A program made the translations under genes and the position numbers. DNA of 47,004 nucleotides, from NCBI RefSeq assembly GCF_028292365.1, contig NZ_JAQGMM010000552.1:1-47004 (forward strand), read 5' to 3'. The notes beneath the pieces were generated by a model, which was given only the letters and a program-made list of their open reading frames with translations, was not told the DNA's origin and did no database searches. The DNA is from Caballeronia sp. (GTDB lineage Bacteria > Pseudomonadota > Gammaproteobacteria > Burkholderiales > Burkholderiaceae). Numbering within the stretch: the first letter of the stretch is position 1; each line of letters opens with the position of its first letter. Below are positions 25,414 to 35,682 of this stretch, one piece after another.

Positions 25414-25466
25414 GCGGAGATTGAAAAGGGAATATTGAACGGCGCCAGACAGCGCGTAACGAACGA

Positions 25467-26165
25467 CTATTGCGCGCCCACAAGCCTGTATCCGACCCCG
25501 GTCTCCGTCACAATATGAACCGGCTGCGCCGGATCAAGCTCCAGCTTGTGGCGAAGGTGTCCCATATATACACGCAGATAATGCTGGTTCTCCACATAAG
25601 CGGGGCCCCAGACTTCGCGCAGCAATTGCTGATGCGTGATCACTCGCCCGGCATGACGTACCAGCGTAGTCAGCAGCCGGTATTCGATCGGCGTGAGATG
25701 AATCACGTCACCATTACGCGTGACACGCCTCTCCGATAGATCCACCGACACCAGCCCAAACCGGACCTGCGGCGTCTCCTGCTGACCGCCGCGGTTACGC
25801 CGTCTTAGCTGCGCACGAATTCGCGCGAGCAACTCCGACACACCAAAGGGCTTCGTCAGATAGTCGTCCGCTCCCGCATCGAGTGCTGCCACCTTCGCGT
25901 CTTCGTGAGTGCGTGCCGAGAGTACGATCAACGGCTGTTCGGTCCAGGTACGCAGTTCACGAATCACATCGATACCGTCGGTATCCGGCAAGCCGAGATC
26001 AATGACAATAAGATCCGGCAGCCGAAAAGCCGCTTCACGCAAACCCTGCTGTCCCGTTTCAGCTTCGAACACGGTCATGCCCTGCGCTTCAAGCGTACTT
26101 CTAACGAATCGGCGAATCTGCTTGTCGTCTTCTATGACAACAATGGTCAACGTAGGCTCGCTCAT
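25467..26165 (-). CDS. kdpE: KdpE response regulator
   Basis: This is a 232-residue OmpR-type regulator that activates the kdp genes under potassium limitation or salt stress. The receiver domain has the acidic pair Asp13/Asp14, phospho-acceptor in VIDLGLPD (about Asp56), the conserved Ser/Thr in VLSART and Lys in LTKPFG. The DNA-binding winged helix covers about 130-230 and includes HYLRVYMGHLRHKLE, typical of KdpE. Its ATG overlaps the kdpD stop by 4 bp (ATGA), so the two are translationally coupled. It is the last gene of the potassium-uptake operon. A matching operator is visible upstream of the operon at 33895-33914. Confidence 0.93.
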   Translation of the reverse strand: MSEPTLTIVVIEDDKQIRRFVRSTLEAQGMTVFEAETGQQGLREAAFRLPDLIVIDLGLPDTDGIDVIRELRTWTEQPLIVLSARTHEDAKVAALDAGADDYLTKPFGVSELLARIRAQLRRRNRGGQQETPQVRFGLVSVDLSERRVTRNGDVIHLTPIEYRLLTTLVRHAGRVITHQQLLREVWGPAYVENQHYLRVYMGHLRHKLELDPAQPVHIVTETGVGYRLVGAQ

Positions 26166-28954
26166 GGAGTATCCGTATGCACGGCAGCGTCCGGCCCGTC
26201 GCCATCTTCCTCAGGAAGCGCCTCGAACGGAGGCGTCTGATCAGCCGGCAACGTGAACCAGAACCTTGCGCCCAACACTTTCCCTTCCCCATCCACCCTG
26301 TTCTCCGCGCCGATCTTTCCACCATGCGCCTCGACAATCGCCCGGCAGATTGCGAGGCCCAGACCAATCCCTGGCTTGGCGGATTCCTTCTCTCCACGCG
26401 TGAACTTATCGAAGAGCGTTTGTTGTATGCCCGGAGCCAGGCCCGGGCCGTTGTCGTCGACGCAGACCCTCACGTAGCGCTCGCCCGACTGCTGTTCGAC
26501 CGCTGCGTGGATGGATAACGACGAATCGCGCGGCGTGTATTTCGCCGCGTTCTCAAACAGGTTGGCGAGCAGCCGTTCCATCAGAACCGCGTCCAGTTGT
26601 ATCAGCGGAAGGTCCGGCGGAACGCGAACCTGCACCGTGTGCCCGGCAAGCGTGCGGCGGCATACAGCGAGCGCCGCACCGACTACCTCTTCGAGCATCA
26701 ACCACTGCCGGTTCAGGCGGATGCTGCCTGCCTGGAGTCGGGCCATGTCGAGCAGATTCGTTACGAGCCCGCTCATGCGCAGTGCTTCTTCGTGGATTGC
26801 GTGAACCAGTTCGCGGGCGGTGTCGGCCGAGCCGTTGTGAATGCGCTGCTGCTCCTCCAGCACCGAAGCGAATCCGACGATCGATGTCAACGGCGTGCGC
26901 AAGTCGTGTGAGATAGCCGACAGCAACGAGTTGCGCATGCGCTCCGACTCCATGTTGACCAGCGCATCCTGCGCTATCTCGACGTAGTGGACACGTTCAA
27001 GCGCGAGTGCGATCTGGGAAGCGAATGTGTCGATCATGCGTTGTTGTTCAGGGACCGCAAGCTCGGCTGCGTGAGCGGTGATAAGCGCCATCACACCGCG
27101 TGTACGCATCGGCGCCTTGAGCGGCAGATAAAGCGCGTTGCTGGCTGGCAGCGTGTCCGTGCCGCGCCCCGCAGGCTTTTGCTGGTCGTAAACCCATTGG
27201 CCGATGTCGAGGTCGAGATCGGCGGCGTCGAGCGTGAATTGCGGATTCGGATCATCGACTTTCTGGCGGATCTTTTCCGTACTGTCGGGCAGCAAGATGG
27301 CGACCTTCGCCTGGAAGATTTCGCCTACGTGGCGGGTCCCGATTTCGATGATCTGTTCGGTCATCAACGCGCCACCCAGTTCACGCGTCATGGCATACAT
27401 GGCGCCCGTGCGCCGCTCGCGTAACGATGCTACCCGCGCCTGACGCCGAAGATTCGAAGTCAGGTGACTGATCGTGAGCGAGGTCAGCAACATCACGAAA
27501 AAGGTCAGCAGGTACTGCGTATCTGAAACGGAAAAGGAAAGCCGTGGCGGCACAAAGAAGAAATCAAACGCCGCAACGCTCACGAACGAAAGCAGTACGC
27601 CGGGCCCGCGTCCGAGTCGCACCGCGGCAAACACGACGCCGAGCAAATACAACATCACAAGGTTCGTGAGGTCGATATGGCGCGACAGGAGGCTCGCCAA
27701 TGCCGTGATCGCGACGCCGATGGCAGCCGCGTAAAAGTAGGCGTTGGGCGACGAGCGGGCTTCACTACGAACAGCGGCGAACACCGGGTTACCAGCATCG
27801 CGCTCGCGGCTTTCCTTTGCCGCTTTTACGCCCACCAGCGTCACGTCGATATCGTGTGCATGGTGCACCAGTGCTTCGGCAACGGGTCGATCAAAGACAC
27901 GCCGCCAGCCCGGTGCGTCCGACGCCCCTGCCACGATCTTGGACACATTGCGCATGCGCGCGTACGCGACCAGCGTGGCGGCCGCGTCGGCGCCGTCAAG
28001 GGTCACAGTCTCCGCGCCCAGTTCGGACGCGAGCTTGAGCGCATCCAGCGTGCGTTTGCGCCAAACGTCGGGCAGCCGCTGCAGCTTCGGTGTCTCAACA
28101 TAAACCGCGAGCCAGTCTGCCTTGAGGCTCGCCGCGAGACGCGCGGCCGAGCGCACCAGCGTGGCGCTTTCAGGCCCGGGCCCGATGCAGGCGATGAGCC
28201 GCTCACGGGCCTGCCAGATCCGGCTAATGGATTGATCAGCGCGATACTCGCGCATCTGCGCGTCCACGCGGTCAGCTGTCCGACGCAGCGCCAGTTCGCG
28301 CAGCGCAATCAGGTTGCCCTTGCGAAAAAAATTCTTTACCGCGTTTGCCGCTTGCTGCGGCATATAAACTTTCCCATCCCTCAACCGGTCGAGCAACTCT
28401 TCGGCGGGCAGGTCCACGAGCGTGACTTCATCGGCGAGATCGAACACCCGGTCCGGCACGGTTTCCCATACGCGAATACCCGTGATCTGCCCGACGATAT
28501 CGTTCAGGCTTTCAAGGTGCTGGACGTTGACGGTGGTATATACATCAATGCCGGCGTCGAGCAACTCGTACACGTCCTGCCACCGTTTAAGGTGACGGGC
28601 GCCCTGGACGTTTGAATGCGCGAGTTCATCGACAAGAATCAGTTGCGGCTTGCGTGCAAGCGCGGCGTCAAGGTCGAACTCGGGCAGCTTCCGGCCGCGG
28701 TATTCGTACAGCGTCAGCGGTACGGCATCCAGCCCCTCCACCAGCGCAAGCGTCTCCTTGCGGCCATGTGTCTCGACAATCCCGACAACCGTGTCGACCC
28801 CTTCTTCACGGCGACGGTGGCCGGCCTGCAACATGGCATAAGTCTTCCCGACACCAGCCGACGCGCCGAAGAAAATCTTCAGCCTGCCACGCTGCTTTTT
28901 CTCTTCGTCACGCTGGATCTTGTCGAGCAGTTCGTCGGGATCGGGTCGGTCCAT
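26162..28954 (-). CDS. kdpD: KdpD potassium/turgor sensor kinase
   Basis: This is a 930-residue sensor kinase. The N-terminal KdpD domain (about 22-230) has Walker A GASAGVGKT (30-38) and LILVDELAHSNV, followed by a universal-stress-like domain (about 250-370), a four-helix DUF4118 membrane segment (about 400-500) and a GAF-like region (about 530-650). The H-box SAISHDLRTPLTSIVGF carries His683, and the C-terminal ATPase has DDNGPGL and GIGLGLAI. Length and order match known KdpD (894 in E. coli). The ATG lies 1 bp after the kdpC stop. It phosphorylates KdpE and, by its phosphatase state, keeps kdp off when potassium is ample. Confidence 0.95.
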   Translation of the reverse strand: MDRPDPDELLDKIQRDEEKKQRGRLKIFFGASAGVGKTYAMLQAGHRRREEGVDTVVGIVETHGRKETLALVEGLDAVPLTLYEYRGRKLPEFDLDAALARKPQLILVDELAHSNVQGARHLKRWQDVYELLDAGIDVYTTVNVQHLESLNDIVGQITGIRVWETVPDRVFDLADEVTLVDLPAEELLDRLRDGKVYMPQQAANAVKNFFRKGNLIALRELALRRTADRVDAQMREYRADQSISRIWQARERLIACIGPGPESATLVRSAARLAASLKADWLAVYVETPKLQRLPDVWRKRTLDALKLASELGAETVTLDGADAAATLVAYARMRNVSKIVAGASDAPGWRRVFDRPVAEALVHHAHDIDVTLVGVKAAKESRERDAGNPVFAAVRSEARSSPNAYFYAAAIGVAITALASLLSRHIDLTNLVMLYLLGVVFAAVRLGRGPGVLLSFVSVAAFDFFFVPPRLSFSVSDTQYLLTFFVMLLTSLTISHLTSNLRRQARVASLRERRTGAMYAMTRELGGALMTEQIIEIGTRHVGEIFQAKVAILLPDSTEKIRQKVDDPNPQFTLDAADLDLDIGQWVYDQQKPAGRGTDTLPASNALYLPLKAPMRTRGVMALITAHAAELAVPEQQRMIDTFASQIALALERVHYVEIAQDALVNMESERMRNSLLSAISHDLRTPLTSIVGFASVLEEQQRIHNGSADTARELVHAIHEEALRMSGLVTNLLDMARLQAGSIRLNRQWLMLEEVVGAALAVCRRTLAGHTVQVRVPPDLPLIQLDAVLMERLLANLFENAAKYTPRDSSLSIHAAVEQQSGERYVRVCVDDNGPGLAPGIQQTLFDKFTRGEKESAKPGIGLGLAICRAIVEAHGGKIGAENRVDGEGKVLGARFWFTLPADQTPPFEALPEEDGDGPDAAVHTDTP

Positions 28955-28955
28955 A

Positions 28956-29537
28956 TCAGCTTGCGGGTTTCATTTCGTCAAGCGCCAGGTTCAGCTTCAG
29001 CACGTTCACGCGAGCCTCCCCAAGAATGCCGAACTGACGGCCGCTGGTTGCGCGTTGAACCAGTGCGTCGACATCGTTGTGCGTCAGCTTGCGTGCCTTG
29101 GCGACACGATCGATCTGATACGCAGCGGCCGCCGGGCTGATCTCAGGATCGAGACCACTGCCTGACGATGTCACGAGGTCAACGGGGATCGGCGCCGTGT
29201 TCGTCGGGTCTGCGTCGTGCAACGCGCTGATGCGCCCCTTCACTTCATCTGCGAGCGCCGGGTTCGTGGGCCCGAGGTTCGAAGCACTCGAACCTTGCGG
29301 GTTATACGGATTCGGCGACGTGGCCGACAGACGGCCCCAGAAATAGTTGGGTGAATCGAATTGCTGGCCCAGCAGTTCAGAGCCGACCGGCTTGCCGTTC
29401 TTCTCGATCAGGCTGCCGTTTGCCTGGCTCGGAAAGGCGGCATGGGAGACAGCGGTGACCACGACCGGATACACCAGCCCGGTCACAACGGTCAATGCCG
29501 CGAACAACACAAGCACAGGTCGAAGGATATTTTTCAT
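28956..29537 (-). CDS. kdpC: KdpC, potassium-transporting ATPase subunit C
   Basis: This is a 193-residue subunit of the KdpFABC pump. One N-terminal membrane helix (about 8-30) is followed by a periplasmic domain with the family motif [20 protein letters not shown] and the closing [10 protein letters not shown] segment. KdpC raises the ATP affinity of KdpB and gates the KdpA entrance. Only a weak ribosome site precedes the ATG. An 87-bp gap with a perfect 12-bp hairpin separates it from kdpB, unlike the tight spacing elsewhere in this operon. It is coupled to kdpD by a 1-bp gap. Confidence 0.94.
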   Translation of the reverse strand: MKNILRPVLVLFAALTVVTGLVYPVVVTAVSHAAFPSQANGSLIEKNGKPVGSELLGQQFDSPNYFWGRLSATSPNPYNPQGSSASNLGPTNPALADEVKGRISALHDADPTNTAPIPVDLVTSSGSGLDPEISPAAAAYQIDRVAKARKLTHNDVDALVQRATSGRQFGILGEARVNVLKLNLALDEMKPAS

Positions 29538-29577
29538 GATGATTCAATCCAGTTAGATTGTAATGAGACCGAGGGTG

Positions 29578-29616
29578 GCAGCGGCCGGGACTGCAGCAAG
29601 CAGACCCGGCCGCTGC
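29578..29616 (-). other. perfect stem-loop in the kdpB-kdpC gap
   Basis: GCAGCGGCCGGG (29578-29589) and CCCGGCCGCTGC (29605-29616) form a perfect 12-bp stem with a 15-nt loop, inside the only long gap of the kdp operon. No T-run follows on the minus strand. It may slow or end part of the transcription, or protect kdpAB mRNA. That is inferred. Confidence 0.6.
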
Positions 29617-29624
29617 CTGGTCGA

Positions 29625-31787
<2,163 letters not shown>

Positions 31788-31811
31788 ACTTTCCTCTGTA
31801 TCAGTGACCGC

Positions 31812-33620
31812 TTATTTGCCCGAGAGCATCATCAGATGCTCGACCACGGGACCCAGCGCGAGCGCGGGTACATATGTCAGTGCGCCGACCAGCACGACGG
31901 TGCCGAGCAACAACACGACAAACAGCGGACCGTGGGTCGGCAAACTGCCGGCCGTGGTGGCAATACGCTTTTTAGCGGCAAGCGCACCGGCAATAGCCAG
32001 CACCGGGATGATCGAACCGAAGCGGCCGAACCACATGGCAATGCCGGTCGAGATGTTGTAGAACGGCGTGCTTACCGTGAGACCCGCGAAGGCGCTGCCG
32101 TTGTTGTTGGCGGCAGAGCTATAGGCGTAAAGAATCTCGGAGAATCCGTGCGGCCCGGGGTTGGCTATGCCCGCGGTACCCGCTGCCGTCAGCACGCCGA
32201 TCGACGCACCAAGCAGCACCAGGAACGGCGTCAGCAACACGACGATCGCCACCATCTTCATCTCGTACGACTCGATCTTCTTGCCAATGTATTCAGGCGT
32301 GCGACCGATCATCAGGCCGGCGACGAACACCGCGAGCATGGCGAAAACCAGCATCCCGTATAAGCCCGAACCCACGCCACCGAAGATCACCTCACCAAGC
32401 TGGATCAACAACAGTGGTACGAAGCCACCCATGGGCGTCAGCGAGTCATGCGCGTTGTTCACAGCACCGCACGATGCAGCCGTGGTAGCGACCGTGAAGA
32501 TGCCCGACTGCGCAATGCCGAAGCGTGTTTCCTTGCCCTCAGTATTCCCGCCTGACTGCATCGCGGATGCGCTTTGGTCCACATGCAGCGACGCGAACAG
32601 CGGATTGCCGGCCTGCTCGAATGAGATTTCACCCCAGCATGCAATGGCAAACGCGATGGTCATCGCAGCGAGGATTGCGTAACCCTGCCGCTTGTCACCC
32701 ACCATGCGTCCGAACACCACGCACAACGCCGCCGGAATGATCAGCATCGAGAGCATCTGGACGAAGTTGGAGAACGGAGTCGGGTTTTCGTACGGATGCG
32801 CGGAGTTGGCGTTAAAGAAGCCGCCGCCATTCGTACCGAGCATCTTGATCGCTTCCTGCGAGGCAACCGGGCCCATCGCGATCGTCTGCTTCTCGACCTT
32901 GTTGTCCACCATCACCGGATTACCCTTGGCGTCCTTGACCGCATTGCCTTGCGCGTCGGTCTTCGGCGTCTGGTAGATCGTCGTCTGAAGCGTGCCGACG
33001 TCCTGGTACGACTCGAAGTTCTGGATCACGCCCTGACTTACGAACACGAGCGCGATAACCGTTGCCAGCGGCGCAAGGATATACAGCGTGATGCGCGTCA
33101 GGTCGACCCAGAAGTTGCCGATGGTCGTCGCGGTATGACGTGCGAAACCGCGAACCAATGCAACGACAACGGCAATGCCGGTCGCGGCCGACAAGAAGTT
33201 CTGCACCGTCAGGCCAACCATCTGCGAGAGATAGCTTGCGGTCTGCTCAGGCGAGTAGTCTTGCCAGTTCGTGTTGGTCACGAAGCTGACTGCCGTGTTG
33301 AACGCACCGTCCGGGGTCATGGGACCGAGGGCCTGCGGGTTGGACGGCAGCCACTGTTGCAAGCGCAGGAAACCGAACACGACGAGCGCGCCGAGTGCGT
33401 TGAACGCAATCACAGCGAATGCGTAGTGCTTCCACGACATTTCCGACTTGTCGTCGACGCCCGCGAGCTTGTACAGCAGCGTTTCTATTGGCCGGCCGAT
33501 GCGTCGAACAACGACTGACGAACCATCGAGCACGGAGGTCATATATCGGCCGAGCGGAATCGCTAGCGCGATCAGCACGACGATAAAAAGGCCCGTTTGA
33601 AATACGGTATTGGCGTTCAT
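31812..33620 (-). CDS. kdpA: KdpA, potassium-translocating subunit
   Basis: This is a 602-residue channel-like subunit with about ten membrane helices. The four selectivity-filter segments of the family are visible in order: VTNTNWQ, GTNGGGFF, TAASCGAVN and NNNGSAF. A hydrophilic loop with TPKTDAQGNAVKDAKGNPVM is longer than in E. coli KdpA. I place the start at the ATG at 33620, preceded by GGAGG at good spacing and overlapping the kdpF stop. A longer frame to 34019 runs through kdpF and the operon promoter and is not real. KdpA forms the potassium entry, and KdpB drives it. Confidence 0.96.
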   Translation of the reverse strand: MNANTVFQTGLFIVVLIALAIPLGRYMTSVLDGSSVVVRRIGRPIETLLYKLAGVDDKSEMSWKHYAFAVIAFNALGALVVFGFLRLQQWLPSNPQALGPMTPDGAFNTAVSFVTNTNWQDYSPEQTASYLSQMVGLTVQNFLSAATGIAVVVALVRGFARHTATTIGNFWVDLTRITLYILAPLATVIALVFVSQGVIQNFESYQDVGTLQTTIYQTPKTDAQGNAVKDAKGNPVMVDNKVEKQTIAMGPVASQEAIKMLGTNGGGFFNANSAHPYENPTPFSNFVQMLSMLIIPAALCVVFGRMVGDKRQGYAILAAMTIAFAIACWGEISFEQAGNPLFASLHVDQSASAMQSGGNTEGKETRFGIAQSGIFTVATTAASCGAVNNAHDSLTPMGGFVPLLLIQLGEVIFGGVGSGLYGMLVFAMLAVFVAGLMIGRTPEYIGKKIESYEMKMVAIVVLLTPFLVLLGASIGVLTAAGTAGIANPGPHGFSEILYAYSSAANNNGSAFAGLTVSTPFYNISTGIAMWFGRFGSIIPVLAIAGALAAKKRIATTAGSLPTHGPLFVVLLLGTVVLVGALTYVPALALGPVVEHLMMLSGK

Positions 33621-33712
33621 TCCAGATCCTCCGCACGCAATAGTGCGTACACGAGGTACACGAACAAGAGCAGAGTCGAAGCACCTGCCAGAAACAGCAT
33701 CCAGGTGGTCAT
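33617..33712 (-). CDS. kdpF: KdpF, small stabilising subunit
   Basis: This 31-residue peptide, MTTWMLFLAGASTLLLFVYL to YALLRAEDLE, is a single membrane helix followed by a short acidic tail, as in KdpF. It is embedded at the KdpA/KdpB interface and stabilises the complex. GGGAGG precedes the ATG. Its stop overlaps the kdpA ATG (GAATGA), so kdpF and kdpA are translationally coupled. It is shorter than most gene finders allow. Confidence 0.85.
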   Translation of the reverse strand: MTTWMLFLAGASTLLLFVYLVYALLRAEDLE

Positions 33713-33813
33713 GGGCGACCTCCCGGGGCGCGACGCAGTTTGTCGCAACCGATGGCAAGAGCCGCGCACACTGCCCAAAAGGCGATGATGCCGGCGATAT
33801 ATAGCAGGTCCAT
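33709..33813 (-). CDS. 34-residue membrane peptide gene upstream of kdpF
   Basis: This frame, beginning MDLLYIAGIIAFWAVCAALA and ending CDKLRRAPGGRP, has GGGAG about 8 nt before its ATG and overlaps the kdpF start by 4 bp (ATGA). The peptide is one membrane helix with two cysteines and a basic tail. It is the first gene of the kdp transcript. E. coli has no equivalent, but similar tiny frames occur before kdpF in Burkholderiaceae in my recollection. A KdpFABC accessory or sensor-interacting role is inferred only from its position. Confidence 0.65.
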   Translation of the reverse strand: MDLLYIAGIIAFWAVCAALAIGCDKLRRAPGGRP

Positions 33814-33894
33814 TGTTTTGATCTCCCGTAGCGGATTTGGACGTGCTGAAGGTTAGTTGATCGGGCGTAAACGGCCGGAAAAGAGAACTGCCGT

Positions 33895-33914
33895 GGATAT
33901 AAAAAAAGTGTAAA
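33895..33914 (-). promoter_or_regulatory. candidate KdpE operator
   Basis: Read on the minus strand, TTTACACTTTTTTTATATCC lies about 82 bp upstream of the first kdp-operon start. It closely resembles the T-rich KdpE site of E. coli kdp (TTTATACTTTTTTTACACCC, from memory). The rest of 33814-34130 (about 320 bp) holds the kdp promoter and, at the right end, the antitoxin operator; I see no other gene there. Confidence 0.6.
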
Positions 33915-34093
33915 GACGCGGGGAGAAGCAGGCGGGGCGCGGGGGGAGTGGCGTACGGGGTATCGTCGCGTGGAGCCGATCTGGGTGGCAGGCGAGCAGC
34001 CGGCCCGGTGTGCCGTCATATTAGGCGCGGCGCGACCGGCTGGGGGAGCATGGGACGAACAAAGTCCAACGCAACGGTTGACCTGTGAACGAC

Positions 34094-34120
34094 AGTGGAC
34101 TGACCTGGACTTGGTCCACT
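34094..34120. promoter_or_regulatory. inverted repeat before antitoxin gene, candidate autoregulatory operator
   Basis: AGTGGAC (34094-34100) and GTCCACT (34114-34120) form a perfect 7-bp inverted repeat with a 13-nt spacer that itself contains another TGGAC. The repeat ends one base before the AGGAG ribosome site of the antitoxin. Phd/YefM antitoxins bind such palindromes to repress their own operon. Confidence 0.55.
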
Positions 34121-34130
34121 AGGAGCAAAT

Positions 34131-34367
34131 ATGCAAACTATCAATATTCACGATGCCAAGACGCATTTTTCGAAGCTTGTCGACGCCGCGGCAAATGGTG
34201 AAGAAATTATCATTGCGAAGGCTGGCAAGCCCGCTGCAAGACGGGCACCGATTCAGCATGAACGGATTCCTCTTCGTTTTGGCGGGTTAAAAGGAAAGGT
34301 GAAAATTGCCGACGATTTTGATGCACCTCTGCCCGACGACCGGATTGCTGCGTTTGAGGGCCGTTGA
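34131..34367 (+). CDS. Phd/YefM-family antitoxin
   Basis: This is a 78-residue antitoxin. The N-terminal dimerisation and DNA-binding part MQTINIHDAKTHFSKLVDAA and the EEIIIAKAGKPAAR block are the Phd/YefM signature. The acidic C-terminus (ADDFDAPLPDDRIAAFEGR) is the toxin-wrapping segment usually paired with VapC PIN toxins. AGGAG precedes the ATG. Its stop overlaps the toxin ATG (TGATG). The partner toxin is truncated, so this antitoxin may be retained as an orphan or as an anti-addiction factor. Confidence 0.87.
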   Translation: MQTINIHDAKTHFSKLVDAAANGEEIIIAKAGKPAARRAPIQHERIPLRFGGLKGKVKIADDFDAPLPDDRIAAFEGR

Positions 34368-34567
34368 TGCGTCTACTCCTCGACACTCACATATACCTGT
34401 GGGCCGTAACCGATAGCCGGAAATTATCAAAGCACGCGCGCAAACTGATTACCGACGCAGACGAAGTTTTCGTCAGCAGCGCAAGCATAGGGGAAGCATC
34501 GATCAAGGTTGGACTTGAGAACGCATTTTTGGTGAATGACCATTTGTCGTTGCCGCGAACCTGTTAA
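34367..34567 (+). pseudogene. VapC-like PIN-domain toxin, truncated
   Basis: The frame starts at the ATG overlapping the antitoxin stop and reads MRLLLDTHIYLWAVTDSRKL, the typical PIN/VapC opening with the first catalytic Asp (LLLDTH). The SSASIGEASIK block carries the conserved Glu, but a Gly replaces the usual Trp. After about 48 residues the sequence departs (ENAFLVNDHLSLPRTC) and stops at 66, whereas complete family members have about 125-130. The C-terminal acidic residues needed for RNase activity are missing, and no remainder is found downstream, so a deletion rather than a simple frameshift is likely. The toxin should be inactive. Confidence 0.8.
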
Positions 34568-34602
34568 GTTCGGTCGCATTTCGCCAATGAGTCTCCGTCA
34601 TT

Positions 34603-34625
34603 CGCAGCCGACTTAACCGGCTGCG
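34603..34625. terminator. hairpin between vapC remnant and desaturase gene
   Basis: CGCAGCCG and CGGCTGCG form a perfect 8-bp stem with a 7-nt ACTTAAC loop, 7 bp from the stop of the convergent desaturase gene. No clear T-tract follows on either strand, so terminator function is moderate at best. Confidence 0.4.
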
Positions 34626-34631
34626 CTTCAA

Positions 34632-35624
34632 TCAGGCAGAACTTGTATTACGGCGCAGACGCCGTGCAATCCGCCCAAACGCGTGCCACTGCTGCGCCAA
34701 CACGCCGTGCCCATAGTCGCGTCCCAAACCTTCCGGCGCAGGCAACTGGTCGCGAATACCGGTGGGTTCAGTCGAACGATTCCACGCCGCCGTCTTGAAC
34801 AACACATCCCACCACGGAAACAAGACGCCGAAGTTACACCCATAGCGCGTGCCTTCATGACCATAACCAATCGCATGATGCCGCCGATGAAAAGTAGGGC
34901 TCACCAGTAAGCGATCAAGGTACGGCACAACCGGCAAGTGCGCATTCACATGCTGGATGCTTTGCAGCACATTGCCAACCGCGACCAGCACAACAAACTG
35001 CGATGGCTGCACGCCGATAAAAAGCGAAATAGCTGCGAAGAACGCTGCCTGGATGATGTCATCGAGGAAATGATTGCGGTCGTCCGCCCACAGCGACATC
35101 TGTTGTTGACTGTGATGAACCGCGTGCAGCTCCCACCAAACGCCAAAGCGATGTTGCCAACGGTGATACCAGTAACCGGCAAAATCCAGGATCACCAGAT
35201 AGATCAGGAACGACACGACCGGTTGATCGGTCACGCCGGGCCAGACATTATCGATGTCAATATTCGGTATGTCGTAGATCGCAATCAGGCTTTGCCAGTG
35301 ATTAAACAGAGGCTGCAACAGGAAGAAGAACGTGAGATTGATAATGCCGAGCTTGGCGATCCATGTGTAGATCACGTCAGCGCGAACCGCCTTCCTGTCC
35401 TGCCATGTTTCGATCGGCCGCAGCGCCTCCAGCGGCCGCAGGATCGCGAACGTCAGGAGGATCTCCAGCGCGCCGATGATCACCCAGTAGAGCGCGTCGT
35501 ATGTATCTTCGTCATAGCCCATCAAACCGACCCTGAAGAAGATCGGCTGGACGACGTCGACGTATAAGAGCGTCTGCAGCGTAGAGACCGCATTGTCCAA
35601 CTGCGCGACGATTTCAGTAATCAT
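34632..35624 (-). CDS. sterol desaturase/fatty acid hydroxylase family protein
   Basis: This is a 330-residue integral membrane di-iron enzyme. Several hydrophobic segments (about 45-65, 88-108, 135-150, 195-225) surround the family's histidine boxes: HRWQHR, HAVHHS and HRRHHA, plus single His residues between them. Such enzymes hydroxylate or desaturate lipids using O2 and electrons from a reductase. The WELHAVHHSQQQMSLWADDR sequence is typical of the bacterial family, which often acts on membrane lipids or hopanoid/sterol-like molecules. AAGGAA precedes the ATG. It has no reductase partner nearby, and the substrate is unknown. Confidence 0.87.
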   Translation of the reverse strand: MITEIVAQLDNAVSTLQTLLYVDVVQPIFFRVGLMGYDEDTYDALYWVIIGALEILLTFAILRPLEALRPIETWQDRKAVRADVIYTWIAKLGIINLTFFFLLQPLFNHWQSLIAIYDIPNIDIDNVWPGVTDQPVVSFLIYLVILDFAGYWYHRWQHRFGVWWELHAVHHSQQQMSLWADDRNHFLDDIIQAAFFAAISLFIGVQPSQFVVLVAVGNVLQSIQHVNAHLPVVPYLDRLLVSPTFHRRHHAIGYGHEGTRYGCNFGVLFPWWDVLFKTAAWNRSTEPTGIRDQLPAPEGLGRDYGHGVLAQQWHAFGRIARRLRRNTSSA

Positions 35625-35682
35625 GGGGTTCCTTTAGCGCCACCTGAAAATAAACCAAGCCGAATAAAAACGCTGCGCAGGG

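Noticed and set aside
33621..34019. N-terminal extension of kdpA to 735 residues
   Set aside because: It would run through kdpF, the small peptide gene and the promoter. The ATG at 33620 has a good ribosome site and begins with the conserved KdpA N-terminus.
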